Shown piece by piece: positions 30,847 to 38,900 of a stretch of DNA of 43,208 nt. Under the pieces are notes generated by a model. It was not told the DNA's origin. It saw only the letters and a list, made by a program, of their open reading frames with translations, and did no database searches. The DNA is taken from contig JAEUVY010000074.1 in NCBI GenBank assembly GCA_016786565.1, positions 1 through 43,208 on the forward strand. The letters run 5' to 3'. Every line of letters starts with the position of its first letter. The stretch's first letter is position 1. The translations under genes were made by a program, and so were the position numbers. This DNA comes from Flavipsychrobacter sp. Lineage in GTDB: Bacteria; Bacteroidota; Bacteroidia; Chitinophagales; Chitinophagaceae.

Positions 30847-32109
30847 ATGGATGTACCGCATCTTTTATTATATATAGTTATCTGCATTTTGCTGATCGGC
30901 TTTTTTGCCGGAATGGAGATCGCATTCATCTCAGCAAACAAGCTGAATATAGAGCTGAGAAAGAAACAAGGCAAGTATTCGGGACGGATATTAGCCAAAT
31001 TCATGGATAACCCGGCCGAGTTTATCGGTACGGCACTGGTGGGGGTAAATGTGATACTTGTTATATACGGTGCGCTCACCTCTCAACTTACCAATACGGT
31101 ACTTGAATCGGCAGGGCTGGACCTACCCGAGTATGCGAAACTGGCCATAGACACCGTTTTTGCCACTTTGGTGATATTGATATTCGCTGAATTTCTGCCC
31201 AAAGCCATATTCAGGCACAAAGCCGACACGGTGCTATCGGTATTCGCCATTCCCATGAAGGGAATGCATTTTATCTTCTCACCTATAGCGGGTGTTTTCG
31301 TATCCATCTCTGAGTTTATCCTCAAAAGACTGTTCAACGTAAACATAAAGGAGAACAAGCAGGTGTTCAGCCGGGTGGATCTGGAGTTATTTGTGAAACA
31401 GAGTATGCGCGGCCACGAAAACGAATCGAACGAAGTAAATCAGGAATTGTTTGAGAATGCGCTGTATCTGGTGAATGTGAAGGTGCGTAAGTGTATGGTG
31501 CCGCGTAACGAGATAGAAGCAGTGGACATTACCACGCCTGTAGAAGAGTTGAGGGCAATGTTTATTGAGACCAAACTCTCGAAGATCATTGTCTATGACG
31601 ATACTGTAGATAACATTCTGGGCTATGTGCACCACCTGGACATGAACCGCCGGCCCTCGCAGATCAAAGAAATACTGCACAGCATAACGGCAGTACCCGA
31701 AGCTATGAGTGCGGTGGATCTGATGAACCGATTCACGAAGGAGCGTAAGAGCATAGCGTGGGTAGTAGATGAGTTTGGAGGAACAGCGGGTATTGTGACC
31801 ATGGAAGACGTGCTTGAAGAAATATTCGGCGACATCAACGACGAGTATGATGAAGAGCAGTTTGTGGAAAAACAAATAGCTGAGATGGAGTACATCTTCT
31901 CAGGCCGTCTGGAACTGGACTATCTGAATGAAAAGTATGGCTTCAACTTCCCTACTGACGACTCAGAGACACTTTCGGGATACATCATTACCCAACACGA
32001 GACGATACCAAAGATCAAAGAACGCATATTCATAGGCCGATACGAATTTGACATACTGCTGGTAACCAACACGCGTATCGAGACAGTAAAAATGAAGGTA
32101 CTGCGTTGA
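30847..32109 (+). CDS. Hemolysin/CorC family membrane protein: CNNM (DUF21), CBS pair, CorC_HlyC
   Basis: A 420-residue inner-membrane protein. The N-terminal DUF21/CNNM region (about 1-180) has four hydrophobic segments with the family phrase FFAGMEIAFISANKLNIELRKKQG and IFAEFLPKAIF. A CBS pair follows (about 195-325: VRKCMVPRNEIEAVDITTPVEELRAMF and RKSIAWVVDEFGGTAGIVTMEDVLEEIFGDI). The C-terminus (about 340-420) is the CorC_HlyC domain (SGRLELDYLNEKYGF, ERIFIGRYEFDILLV). Family members are implicated in Mg2+/Co2+ transport. GldE, a gliding/T9SS lipoprotein-related protein, has the same layout, so an accessory role in T9SS is possible but not shown. It is followed by a dioxygenase gene 62 bp later. 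Confidence 0.88.
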   Translation: MDVPHLLLYIVICILLIGFFAGMEIAFISANKLNIELRKKQGKYSGRILAKFMDNPAEFIGTALVGVNVILVIYGALTSQLTNTVLESAGLDLPEYAKLAIDTVFATLVILIFAEFLPKAIFRHKADTVLSVFAIPMKGMHFIFSPIAGVFVSISEFILKRLFNVNIKENKQVFSRVDLELFVKQSMRGHENESNEVNQELFENALYLVNVKVRKCMVPRNEIEAVDITTPVEELRAMFIETKLSKIIVYDDTVDNILGYVHHLDMNRRPSQIKEILHSITAVPEAMSAVDLMNRFTKERKSIAWVVDEFGGTAGIVTMEDVLEEIFGDINDEYDEEQFVEKQIAEMEYIFSGRLELDYLNEKYGFNFPTDDSETLSGYIITQHETIPKIKERIFIGRYEFDILLVTNTRIETVKMKVLR

Positions 32110-32171
32110 TCTTCGGCAAACCATTAATCAACAACCGCGGGTTTGTCCCGCTACAACAAAATAAAAATCAA

Positions 32172-32696
32172 ATGCCTGTACTACGTCCTTTCAATCTGCA
32201 TAAATGGATAGAAGAGAACCGTGATCTGTTGAAGCCACCGGTAGGGAACCAATGTGTATATAAGGAAGCTGACGACTTTATTGTGATGGTAGTGGGCGGG
32301 CCAAATGCTCGCAAGGACTTCCATTATAATGAGGGAGAAGAACTCTTCTACCAATTGCAGGGCGATGTCGTTGTACGTATTCAGGAAGATGGAAAGATCG
32401 TTGATATTCCGATAAAAGAAGGGGATATGTTCCTGCTGCCGGGTCGCACCCCTCACTCACCTCAGCGCGGTGCCGACACGGTTGGATTGGTGCTTGAGAT
32501 CAAGCGCAAGTCGGAGGAGATGGATGGCTTTTTGTGGTTCTGCGAAAACTGCCACGAAAAGTTATATGAAGAGTACCTGCACGTTTCGGATATAGTAGCA
32601 CAGTTGCCGCCGGTAATGAACCGTTTCTATTCGGACGAAGAAAAACGTACCTGCAAAAAATGCGGCACCGTCATGGAGCCACCGGTTAAGAAGTAA
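32172..32696 (+). CDS. nbaC: 3-Hydroxyanthranilate 3,4-dioxygenase
   Basis: Iron enzyme that opens the ring of 3-hydroxyanthranilate in the kynurenine pathway, feeding quinolinate and NAD synthesis. From MPVLRPFNLHKWIEENRDLL the protein has 174 residues. Iron ligands are at the family positions: His51 (RKDFHYNEGEE), Glu57 and His95 (PGRTPHSPQR); Arg99 contacts the substrate. A second metal site of bacterial enzymes is complete: Cys124-x2-Cys127 and Cys161-x2-Cys164, a rubredoxin-like iron centre. The reading frame extends upstream to 32106, but that start is TTG inside the previous gene's stop and adds nothing recognisable. No other kynurenine gene is in the window. Confidence 0.93.
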   Translation: MPVLRPFNLHKWIEENRDLLKPPVGNQCVYKEADDFIVMVVGGPNARKDFHYNEGEELFYQLQGDVVVRIQEDGKIVDIPIKEGDMFLLPGRTPHSPQRGADTVGLVLEIKRKSEEMDGFLWFCENCHEKLYEEYLHVSDIVAQLPPVMNRFYSDEEKRTCKKCGTVMEPPVKK

Positions 32697-32705
32697 CCAT
32701 ATAAC

Positions 32706-33257
32706 CTACATCAGTCCATCATCTTCATCGCGCAGAAGACCGATCATCAGCGCCTCCCATTGGCCGGCCGTGAGCCCGTGCCACAGGTCATCGTCATCGG
32801 TCGGGCGGTTGCGCCCATGATAAGAAGCATAAAGGACCTTCCCGCGTCTGCCCACAACGATCGTTGTGGTATCGGTATCGCCCTCAGCCTGATCAACCGG
32901 CTTTAGCCGCACTGCAAATGTTTCCTCATCGGTATCGGGATAGTCGTCATATTCGAGTGCTTCGATCACATAGGCGTCCTGATCGGCTTTTTGTTGGCCG
33001 GGAGAACCCGGACCTATAAGAATATGGTCGTGGCGACGCGCATGACGACGCACAGGGTGACCTGCAGCGTCGTTCAGTTGGAAACGCACTTCATCCAGCG
33101 CACCCACGGTTGCCCAATCGGTGACGGCCAATAACCTGTCCTTTGCGTCAACAAATATGAAGGATGCGTCGTCGACCGAGTCGCACCCAACTTTGCATAC
33201 AATGTCAGTTTCTGATCCGATAGTATGAGCCGGAACGAGATAGTGTATTGTTTGCAT
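32706..33257 (-). CDS. Uncharacterised acidic protein, divergent from the HipA-like kinase
   Basis: From MQTIHYLVPAHTIGSETDIV the protein has 183 residues, with no signal peptide or membrane helix. Acidic runs stand out (EALEYDDYPDTDEETFAV, RPTDDDDLWHGL, LLRDEDDGLM), with a basic His/Arg cluster in the middle (PVRRHARRHDHILIGPG, about residues 66-82). I do not recognise the family. The annotated frame reaches 33437 but the extension overlaps the divergent gene; a TATCTTTC element 15 bp upstream of this ATG favours the shorter form. Its 3' end converges with the dioxygenase gene, 9 bp apart. It shares an intergenic region of 122 bp with the kinase pair, so co-regulation is possible. Confidence 0.65.
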   Translation of the reverse strand: MQTIHYLVPAHTIGSETDIVCKVGCDSVDDASFIFVDAKDRLLAVTDWATVGALDEVRFQLNDAAGHPVRRHARRHDHILIGPGSPGQQKADQDAYVIEALEYDDYPDTDEETFAVRLKPVDQAEGDTDTTTIVVGRRGKVLYASYHGRNRPTDDDDLWHGLTAGQWEALMIGLLRDEDDGLM

Positions 33258-33272
33258 GCGTGTTATTTTTAT

Positions 33273-33280
33273 GAAAGATA
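33273..33280 (-). promoter_or_regulatory. Candidate -7 element of the acidic unknown gene
   Basis: TATCTTTC on the minus strand, 15 bp before the ATG at 33257. Confidence 0.4.
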
Positions 33281-33340
33281 AAGAAAATATCGTGCCATAT
33301 TTCATACACCGGTGCTTTTTGAACATGAAAATGAGAGGTG

Positions 33341-33363
33341 CCACAAATTTTGTGGTAACTTGG
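33341..33363 (+). promoter_or_regulatory. Palindrome and adjacent promoter-like element before the HipA-like gene
   Basis: CCACAAATTTTGTGG (33341-33355) has perfect 7-bp arms around one base. It touches TAACTTGG (33356-33363), a weak -7 candidate 16 bp from the ATG. A dimeric repressor bound here would block transcription; whether any gene in the module binds DNA is unknown. Confidence 0.4.
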
Positions 33364-33379
33364 AACCCTGATAAAGACG

Positions 33380-34177
33380 ATGACTGCAATGCCGCCTGAG
33401 ATACGAACCGTGAACGTGATAAGGTATGTGACGCCACTGCGCGAGGGCGGCTCTATGCCCGCGATTGCAGAAGGCGATGATGGCTTTCTGTATGTGCTGA
33501 AGTTTCGAGGGGCGGGTCAGGGCAGAAAAGCCCTGATAGCCGAACTGATAGGCGGCGAGCTGGCCCGTGCCGCGGGACTGAAAATGCCCGAGATCGTATT
33601 TGCGCAACTGGATGCCGCTTTTGGCCGCACCGAACCAGATGAGGAGATACAAGACCTGCTGAAAGCCAGCACCGGACTGAACCTTGCAGTGCATTATCTG
33701 TCGGGGTCTATCACGTTCGATCCAACGGTTACAAAAGTTGATCCCAAAACGGCGTCGATGATCGTGTGGCTGGATTGCCTGCTGATGAATGTGGACCGCA
33801 CCTGCAGAAATACAAATATGCTTTGGTGGAACCGCGAATTGTGGCTCATTGACCATGGGGCTTCGCTATACTTTCACCATTCGTGGCAAAACTGGGAGGA
33901 AAAGGCAACTATGCCGTTTGGTATGATAAAGGACCATGTGCTATTGCCGGCCGCGGTTATGCTTGATGAAGTGAACCGGCCAATGAAGGCAATATTTACA
34001 CCGGAACTGGTGCGCGGCATAGTGGACCTGGTGCCGAACGAATGGTTGGTGGAAGATTCACCATTCACAACCGCTGAAGAACACAGAAATGCTTACTACC
34101 GTTTCCTGACCGAACGGATACAATCTTCGGATAACTTCATAAAAGCCGCAATTGATGCAAGATCAGCACTTATATGA
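33380..34177 (+). CDS. HipA-like kinase (HipA_2 type)
   Basis: A 265-residue soluble protein resembling a shortened HipA-fold Ser/Thr kinase. VLKFRGAGQ carries Lys41, the candidate ATP-binding Lys, followed by a helix with Glu (ALIAELIGGELARAAGLKMPEI). The catalytic segment is WLDCLLMNVDRTCRNTNMLWW, with Asp139 and Asn144/Asn146 in the order of the HxDxxxxN loop. LWLIDHGASLYF supplies Asp158-His159-Gly160 where the DFD-type metal site is expected. It lacks the N-terminal domain and the roughly 440-residue length of E. coli HipA, and no HipB antitoxin is nearby. Its last 23 bp overlap a DUF3037 gene, a pairing I recall from other bacteria. The target is unknown. Confidence 0.8.
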   Translation: MTAMPPEIRTVNVIRYVTPLREGGSMPAIAEGDDGFLYVLKFRGAGQGRKALIAELIGGELARAAGLKMPEIVFAQLDAAFGRTEPDEEIQDLLKASTGLNLAVHYLSGSITFDPTVTKVDPKTASMIVWLDCLLMNVDRTCRNTNMLWWNRELWLIDHGASLYFHHSWQNWEEKATMPFGMIKDHVLLPAAVMLDEVNRPMKAIFTPELVRGIVDLVPNEWLVEDSPFTTAEEHRNAYYRFLTERIQSSDNFIKAAIDARSALI

Positions 34178-34535
34178 GTATGCCGTGATAAGGGTGGTGC
34201 CGCGGGTGGAAAGGGAAGAGTTCATCAACGTGGGGGTGGTGCTGTATTGTGCAGGTAAGAAATTCCTTAAAACGAAACTCACGGACAATCTGGACCGGCT
34301 GCAGTTCTTCCCCGATGCCGACCGCGAGGAGATATCGGCCTATCTGGCTGCTTTCGGGATGGTGTGTGCAGGTGCAAAAGATGGCGGAACCATAGGTAAA
34401 CTGCCCCCTGCCGAACGGTTCAGGTGGCTGACAGCAACGCGTAGCACGGTGGTGCAGGCATCGAAGGTGCACCCAGGGTTTTGTACCGAACCTGACAAGA
34501 AACTGGAAGAACTCTTTGAACAACTGGTAGCCTGA
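34155..34535 (+). CDS. DUF3037-like protein, partner of the HipA-like kinase
   Basis: A 126-residue protein from MQDQHLYEYAVIRVVPR; a preceding in-frame TTG is less likely. EYAVIRVVPRVEREEFINVGVVLYCAGKKFLKTKL is the signature opening of DUF3037, and PPAERFRWLTATRSTVVQASKVHPGFC is its second conserved block. The function of the family is unknown. The 23-bp overlap with the kinase gene implies coupled translation, and the pair may act as substrate/kinase, or as a regulator. There is no membrane or signal segment. Confidence 0.82.
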   Translation: MQDQHLYEYAVIRVVPRVEREEFINVGVVLYCAGKKFLKTKLTDNLDRLQFFPDADREEISAYLAAFGMVCAGAKDGGTIGKLPPAERFRWLTATRSTVVQASKVHPGFCTEPDKKLEELFEQLVA

Positions 34536-34578
34536 TAGGTGTATAACCAATATCATTTTTGTGAAGTTTTGTGGTTGG

Positions 34579-34586
34579 TACCTTTG
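34579..34586 (+). promoter_or_regulatory. -7 element of the bcp gene
   Basis: TACCTTTG, exact consensus, 23 bp before the chosen ATG at 34610. It lies inside the longer reading frame beginning at 34571, so it argues for the shorter protein. Confidence 0.55.
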
Positions 34587-34609
34587 CGCTGTACTTCAAC
34601 AAGAATGGT

Positions 34610-35071
34610 ATGCCACTACAAGCAAAAGAGAAGGCTCCGGCCTTTACTGCATTAGACCAGAACGGACAAAAACACTCACTTAAAGACTATAAGGGGCAAA
34701 AAGTAGCACTCTATTTTTACCCGAAGGACAACACATCCACGTGTACCAAGCAGGCCTGTAACCTCCGCGACAATTTTGCCTTGCTGAAAGAAAAGGGTGT
34801 CACGGTTTTGGGAATAAGCCCTGATGATGTGAAAAGCCACAAGAAATTTGAGGCAAAATTTTCGCTTCCATTCACGTTGCTGGTAGATACTGAATCTGAA
34901 ATTGCCAAGGCATACGGGGTTTGGGCATGGAAAAAATTCATGGGAAACGAGTATTGGGGTATTCTGCGCACTACTTTTCTCATAAATGAAAAGGGAAAAA
35001 TTGAGCATGTGATAGAAAAGGTGAACAGTGCAGAACATGCCGCCCAGATCATAGAAGTGTGGGGACTGTAG
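34610..35071 (+). CDS. bcp: Thioredoxin-dependent thiol peroxidase (Bcp/PrxQ)
   Basis: Reduces hydrogen peroxide and organic hydroperoxides in the cytoplasm using thioredoxin. From MPLQAKEKAPAFTALDQNG the protein has 153 residues. PKDNTSTCTKQACNLRD contains the peroxidatic Cys45 and resolving Cys50, the same spacing as E. coli Bcp. LLKEKGVTVLGISPDD, FSLPFTLLVDTESEIAKAYGVW and GILRTTFLINEKGKIEHVIEKV complete the fold, including the conserved Arg-Thr-Thr segment. All key residues are present. It has its own promoter and stands between the HipA-like pair and ruvA. Confidence 0.93.
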   Translation: MPLQAKEKAPAFTALDQNGQKHSLKDYKGQKVALYFYPKDNTSTCTKQACNLRDNFALLKEKGVTVLGISPDDVKSHKKFEAKFSLPFTLLVDTESEIAKAYGVWAWKKFMGNEYWGILRTTFLINEKGKIEHVIEKVNSAEHAAQIIEVWGL

Positions 35072-35116
35072 GGGATATCATCACCCTACCCTGCACATGC
35101 GCGGGCTTATCGAAAC

Positions 35117-35157
35117 CATTGTTCCGGGACTAGACGAAACAATGACGATATTTTTTT
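35117..35157 (+). terminator. Possible terminator after bcp
   Basis: CATTGTT (35117-35123) and AACAATG (35138-35144) form a 7-bp AT-rich stem with a 14-nt loop, followed after six bases by seven T. The weak stem and large loop keep confidence low. Confidence 0.4.
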
Positions 35158-35199
35158 AATAAAAGGTTGGGGTAACACTACCAACTCACATAATTTTTG

Positions 35200-35207
35200 T
35201 ACCTTTC
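35200..35207 (+). promoter_or_regulatory. -7 element upstream of the short ORF and ruvA
   Basis: TACCTTTC, one mismatch to consensus. It lies 7 bp before the ATG of a 27-codon ORF and 95 bp before ruvA; an overlapping TAATTTTTG begins at 35191. Confidence 0.45.
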
Positions 35208-35214
35208 GGGCGGT

Positions 35215-35298
35215 ATGAGCAATCATACCCTTTTTTGTCTTTATAAGAGACTGAAAGACAACAGGATAGTAAATTTTAGCTACCCACAAACCGAATAA
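35215..35298 (+). CDS. Possible 27-residue leader ORF before ruvA
   Basis: ATG at 35215 opens a frame of 27 codons (MSNHTLFCLYKRL at the start, YPQTE at the end) that stops 4 bp before the ruvA ATG. A TACCTTTC element lies 7 bp before it, the same spacing as at seven annotated genes here. The peptide has no recognisable domain. It may be a translated leader, a ribosome-loading device for ruvA, or chance. Coding status rests on position only. Confidence 0.3.
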   Translation: MSNHTLFCLYKRLKDNRIVNFSYPQTE

Positions 35299-35302
35299 GA
35301 CA

Positions 35303-35881
35303 ATGTACGCATTTATAGGAGGTGACCTTGTGTATAAATCTCCGTCCCTGCTTCATGTAGACGTAAATGGGGTGGGCTATGAAGTAAACATCACTTTGCA
35401 GACCTATGCCAAGATACAGCACCTGGACCGGTGCAGGCTATTTACCCACCTTCAGATAAGAGAAGACGCTTGGGTCCTATACGGGTTTGCCGACGAGGAC
35501 GAACGCACAACTTTCCGCCAACTGCTGAATATAAGCGGGGTGGGTGCCGCAACAGCACGCATTATACTTTCTTCGCTTACGACAGACGAATTGGAACGTG
35601 CCGTGTCTGATGAAGACTCGAAAGCACTGGAACGTGTGAAGGGTATAGGGGGTAAAACGGCCCAACGGATCATACTGGAACTGAAAGGAAAGCTGCAGAA
35701 ACGGCAGAATAACACCACTATAACCACCCCGAAACACAATACTACCCAGGAAGATGCGTTAATAGCGTTAGTGAATCTTGGCATCAGTAAGTCTGTTGCC
35801 GAGGGTGCTATTAGTAAAATTAACAATATTTCTTCACTATCGGTCGAAGAGATCATAAAACAGGCATTGCGGGCCTTATAG
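35303..35881 (+). CDS. ruvA: Holliday junction DNA helicase subunit RuvA
   Basis: Binds four-way DNA junctions as a tetramer and recruits the RuvB motor for branch migration. The 192-residue protein has the OB-fold domain at 1-64 (MYAFIGGDLVYKSPSLLHVDVNGVGYEVNI), two helix-hairpin-helix motifs (LLNISGVGAATARIILSSL and RVKGIGGKTAQRIILELKGK, about residues 73-130), an acidic/Thr-rich linker, and domain III (DALIALVNLGISKSVAEGAI to the end), which contacts RuvB. Length and motifs are standard. sprA starts 19 bp downstream, and I recall ruvA and sprA being neighbours in other Bacteroidota, so an operon is likely despite the unrelated functions. Confidence 0.95.
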   Translation: MYAFIGGDLVYKSPSLLHVDVNGVGYEVNITLQTYAKIQHLDRCRLFTHLQIREDAWVLYGFADEDERTTFRQLLNISGVGAATARIILSSLTTDELERAVSDEDSKALERVKGIGGKTAQRIILELKGKLQKRQNNTTITTPKHNTTQEDALIALVNLGISKSVAEGAISKINNISSLSVEEIIKQALRAL

Positions 35882-35900
35882 ACACGCAGGCGGTTAACCA

Positions 35901-38900
35901 TTGAAGGGGCAGAGTAATTTCGGATACAGGTTTTTATTATTCATTGCGCTGGTAGTAGCAATAGCCAATGCTGCTGCCCGCGGCTTTCATCCGCTTTTTC
36001 CGAAACTGCTGCCAGCCGAAGACACAACCGGCACCGACACCACGAAGGCGGACACATCCCGCAACCTGAAATTTCCCATTCACGACAAAACGGGTAACCC
36101 GGTAACCGATCAGTCTTTGCCGAAAAGTATAGATCTGGAAGACCCGAAGAATGTAAGAAAGACCTTTGAATACGACCCGGACTCCAACCGATATTATTAC
36201 ACATCAAAAGTGGGTAATGAATACCTGCGCAACCCCACATATCTGACCCTGGACGAGTACATGAGGTATCGTGCGAAGGAAGATGAGAACGCCTACTTTC
36301 AGCGCAGGCTGGACGGGCTGATGCTCTTTAACAAAACACCAGAACTGCCCACCATGTATAAAGAAGGGCTGTTCGACCGTATATTCGGAAGCAGCACCAT
36401 ACAGGTGAAACCACAGGGTAACGTGGACATCACGTTCGCCAATATCTGGCAGAACATGAAGAACCCTACCCTGCCGATCAGAGCACAGAAATATAGTACG
36501 TTCGACTTTGACATGCAGATGAACATTAATCTGCTGGCTACCGTGGGCGACAAGCTGAAGCTGAACATCAGCAACAATACCAAGGCTACATTCGACTACC
36601 AAAACATTCAGAAACTGGACTACAACGGTAAGGAAGATGAGATGCTGAAAAAGATAGAAGCAGGAAACGTAAGCTTCCCGCTGAAGAGCAGCCTCATCAA
36701 TGGTGTTCAGTCGCTATTCGGTATCAAGACACAGTTGCAGTTCGGCAAGCTGTGGGTGACGGGTGTTGTTTCTCAGCAGAAGTCGCAGCGCAAGAGCCTT
36801 ACCATACAAGGCGGGTCGCAGTCTCAGCAGATAGCGATAAAGGCAAACAACTATGAAGAAAACCGCAACTTCCTTCTGGCGCAGTATTTCCGCAACAACT
36901 ACAACCGTTCACTGAAGGACTATCCGGTAATTGCATCGGCAGTTACCATCAACAAAGTGGAGGTGTGGGTCACTAACCGCACCGGTGCTGTTGCGGGGGT
37001 TAGGGACATCCTGTGTCTTATGGACCTTGGTGAATCCAACCCATACAACCCGATAATGGCGAACGGCACGCCCCCTGACGCGCTGCCTGACAACGGTGCT
37101 AACCGACTGTACAGTCAGTTGCAACTGAACCCGCAGGGCAGGCAGCAGAAGTCGGCGACGAACGCTGCCGTGGCACTGGGTCTGAGCCAGGGTACCGACT
37201 TTGAACGTACGACGGCACGCCAGCTTTCTCCCTCGGAATTCTCGTTCAACCCTCGTCTGGGTTACATCATGCTGAACACGCAGATGAACCCTGACGATGT
37301 GCTGGGCGTGGCTTATCGTTATACCTACCGCGGCAAAGTGTATCAGGTAGGTGAGTTCGCATCAGACCTTCCGCCGGACACGACCAACCCGAAAGTTCTG
37401 TTCCTGAAATTGCTGAAAGGAACCGCGCCACGCACCAGATTGCCGGTGTGGGACCTGATGATGAAAAACGTGTATGCGCTGGGCGGCTTCGGTGTATCGA
37501 AAGACAACTTCACACTCAACATCCTGTATCAGGACCCGGGAGGTGGAGAAAAAAGGTACATGCCGGAAGGACCATTGGCAGGAACACCGTTCATCAGCCT
37601 GCTGAACCTGGACCACCTGAACGCGCAGAATGAACCACAGCCTGACGGTATCTTCGACTTTGTAGAGGGCATTACGATCAACACGCAACAGGGTAAGATC
37701 ATCTTCCCGGTGCTGGAACCGTTCGGTAGTGACCTGAAAAAGACTGTGGTGAATGAACCGATACTGGAGCGCAGGTACATTTATCAGGTGTTGTATGACT
37801 CTACGAAGTGGGTGGCGCAGCAGTATCAGCAGAACGACCGCTACATCATGCGCGGTACATACAAATCATCTTCTTCATCGGACATCTTCCTCGGGGGCTT
37901 CAACATTCCGCCGGGATCTGTATCGGTGAGCGCAGGTGGTACCCGACTGGTGGAGAACCAGGACTACTCGATCGAATATGGTCTGGGAAGGATCAAGATA
38001 CTGAACACGGGTATCCTCAACTCGGGTGTACCCATCAATATACAGTATGAGGATAATGCCACGTTCGGTTTTCAGCAACAGAACTTTATGGCGATGCGCC
38101 TGGACTATTACCAGAGCAAGAACCTGACGATAGGAAGTACCATCATGCGTCTGAAAGAAAGGCCATTCACGCAAAAGGTGACCTTTGGCGATGATCCTAT
38201 ACAAAACACTGTTATCGGCCTGGACGCGAACTACCAGAAAGAAGTACCGTCGCTCACCCGCATGATCGATAAGCTTCCGGTATATTCCACCACCTCTCCG
38301 TCATTCCTGAACACCAATGTGGAGGTTGCGGGATTGTTGCCTGGCCACCCTAAGCAGATCAACGCGCTGGACCCTGAGGGTGCTGTATACATTGACGACT
38401 TTGAAGGTACCAGCAGCGCTTATGACCTGAAGTTTCCGGCACAGGCGTGGTCGCTGGCATCAACGCCATTCGGTGCGGTCAGCGCAAGCGGGCAGACACT
38501 TTTCCCTGAAGCATCGCTGAGCAATAACCACGCATACGGCATGAACCGTGCCCGCCTGGCATGGTATATGCTGGACCCCACGCTGGTGTACCCCAGCAGC
38601 GCATCGCCGGGATATGTGAAAAATGATTCCAACCAGCACTATATCCGTAGTGTGCAGGTGCAACAAGTGTTCCCGAACAGAAGTGCCACACTGGTAAACC
38701 AAACGCTGAACACCTTTGACCTCGGCTTCTACCCAAAGGACCGTGGGCCATACAACTTTGACGTAACCAACATTGACCCCAATGACGGCCGACTGCTGAA
38801 CCCAGAAAAGAGGTGGGGAGGTATCTCAAGGGCAATTGACAATACAGACTTCGAGGCATCGAACGTGCAGTACGTGCAGTTCTGGGTTATGGACCCCTTC

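Noticed and set aside
33380..34535. The HipA-like gene pair as a classic HipBA toxin-antitoxin system.
   Set aside because: There is no HipB-type DNA-binding protein; the partner is DUF3037 and lies downstream, and the kinase is much shorter than HipA.
35068..35089. GTAGGG/CCCTAC hairpin over the bcp stop codon as a terminator.
   Set aside because: Only 6 bp of stem and no T-tract; the hairpin at 35117-35144 followed by seven T is a better candidate.
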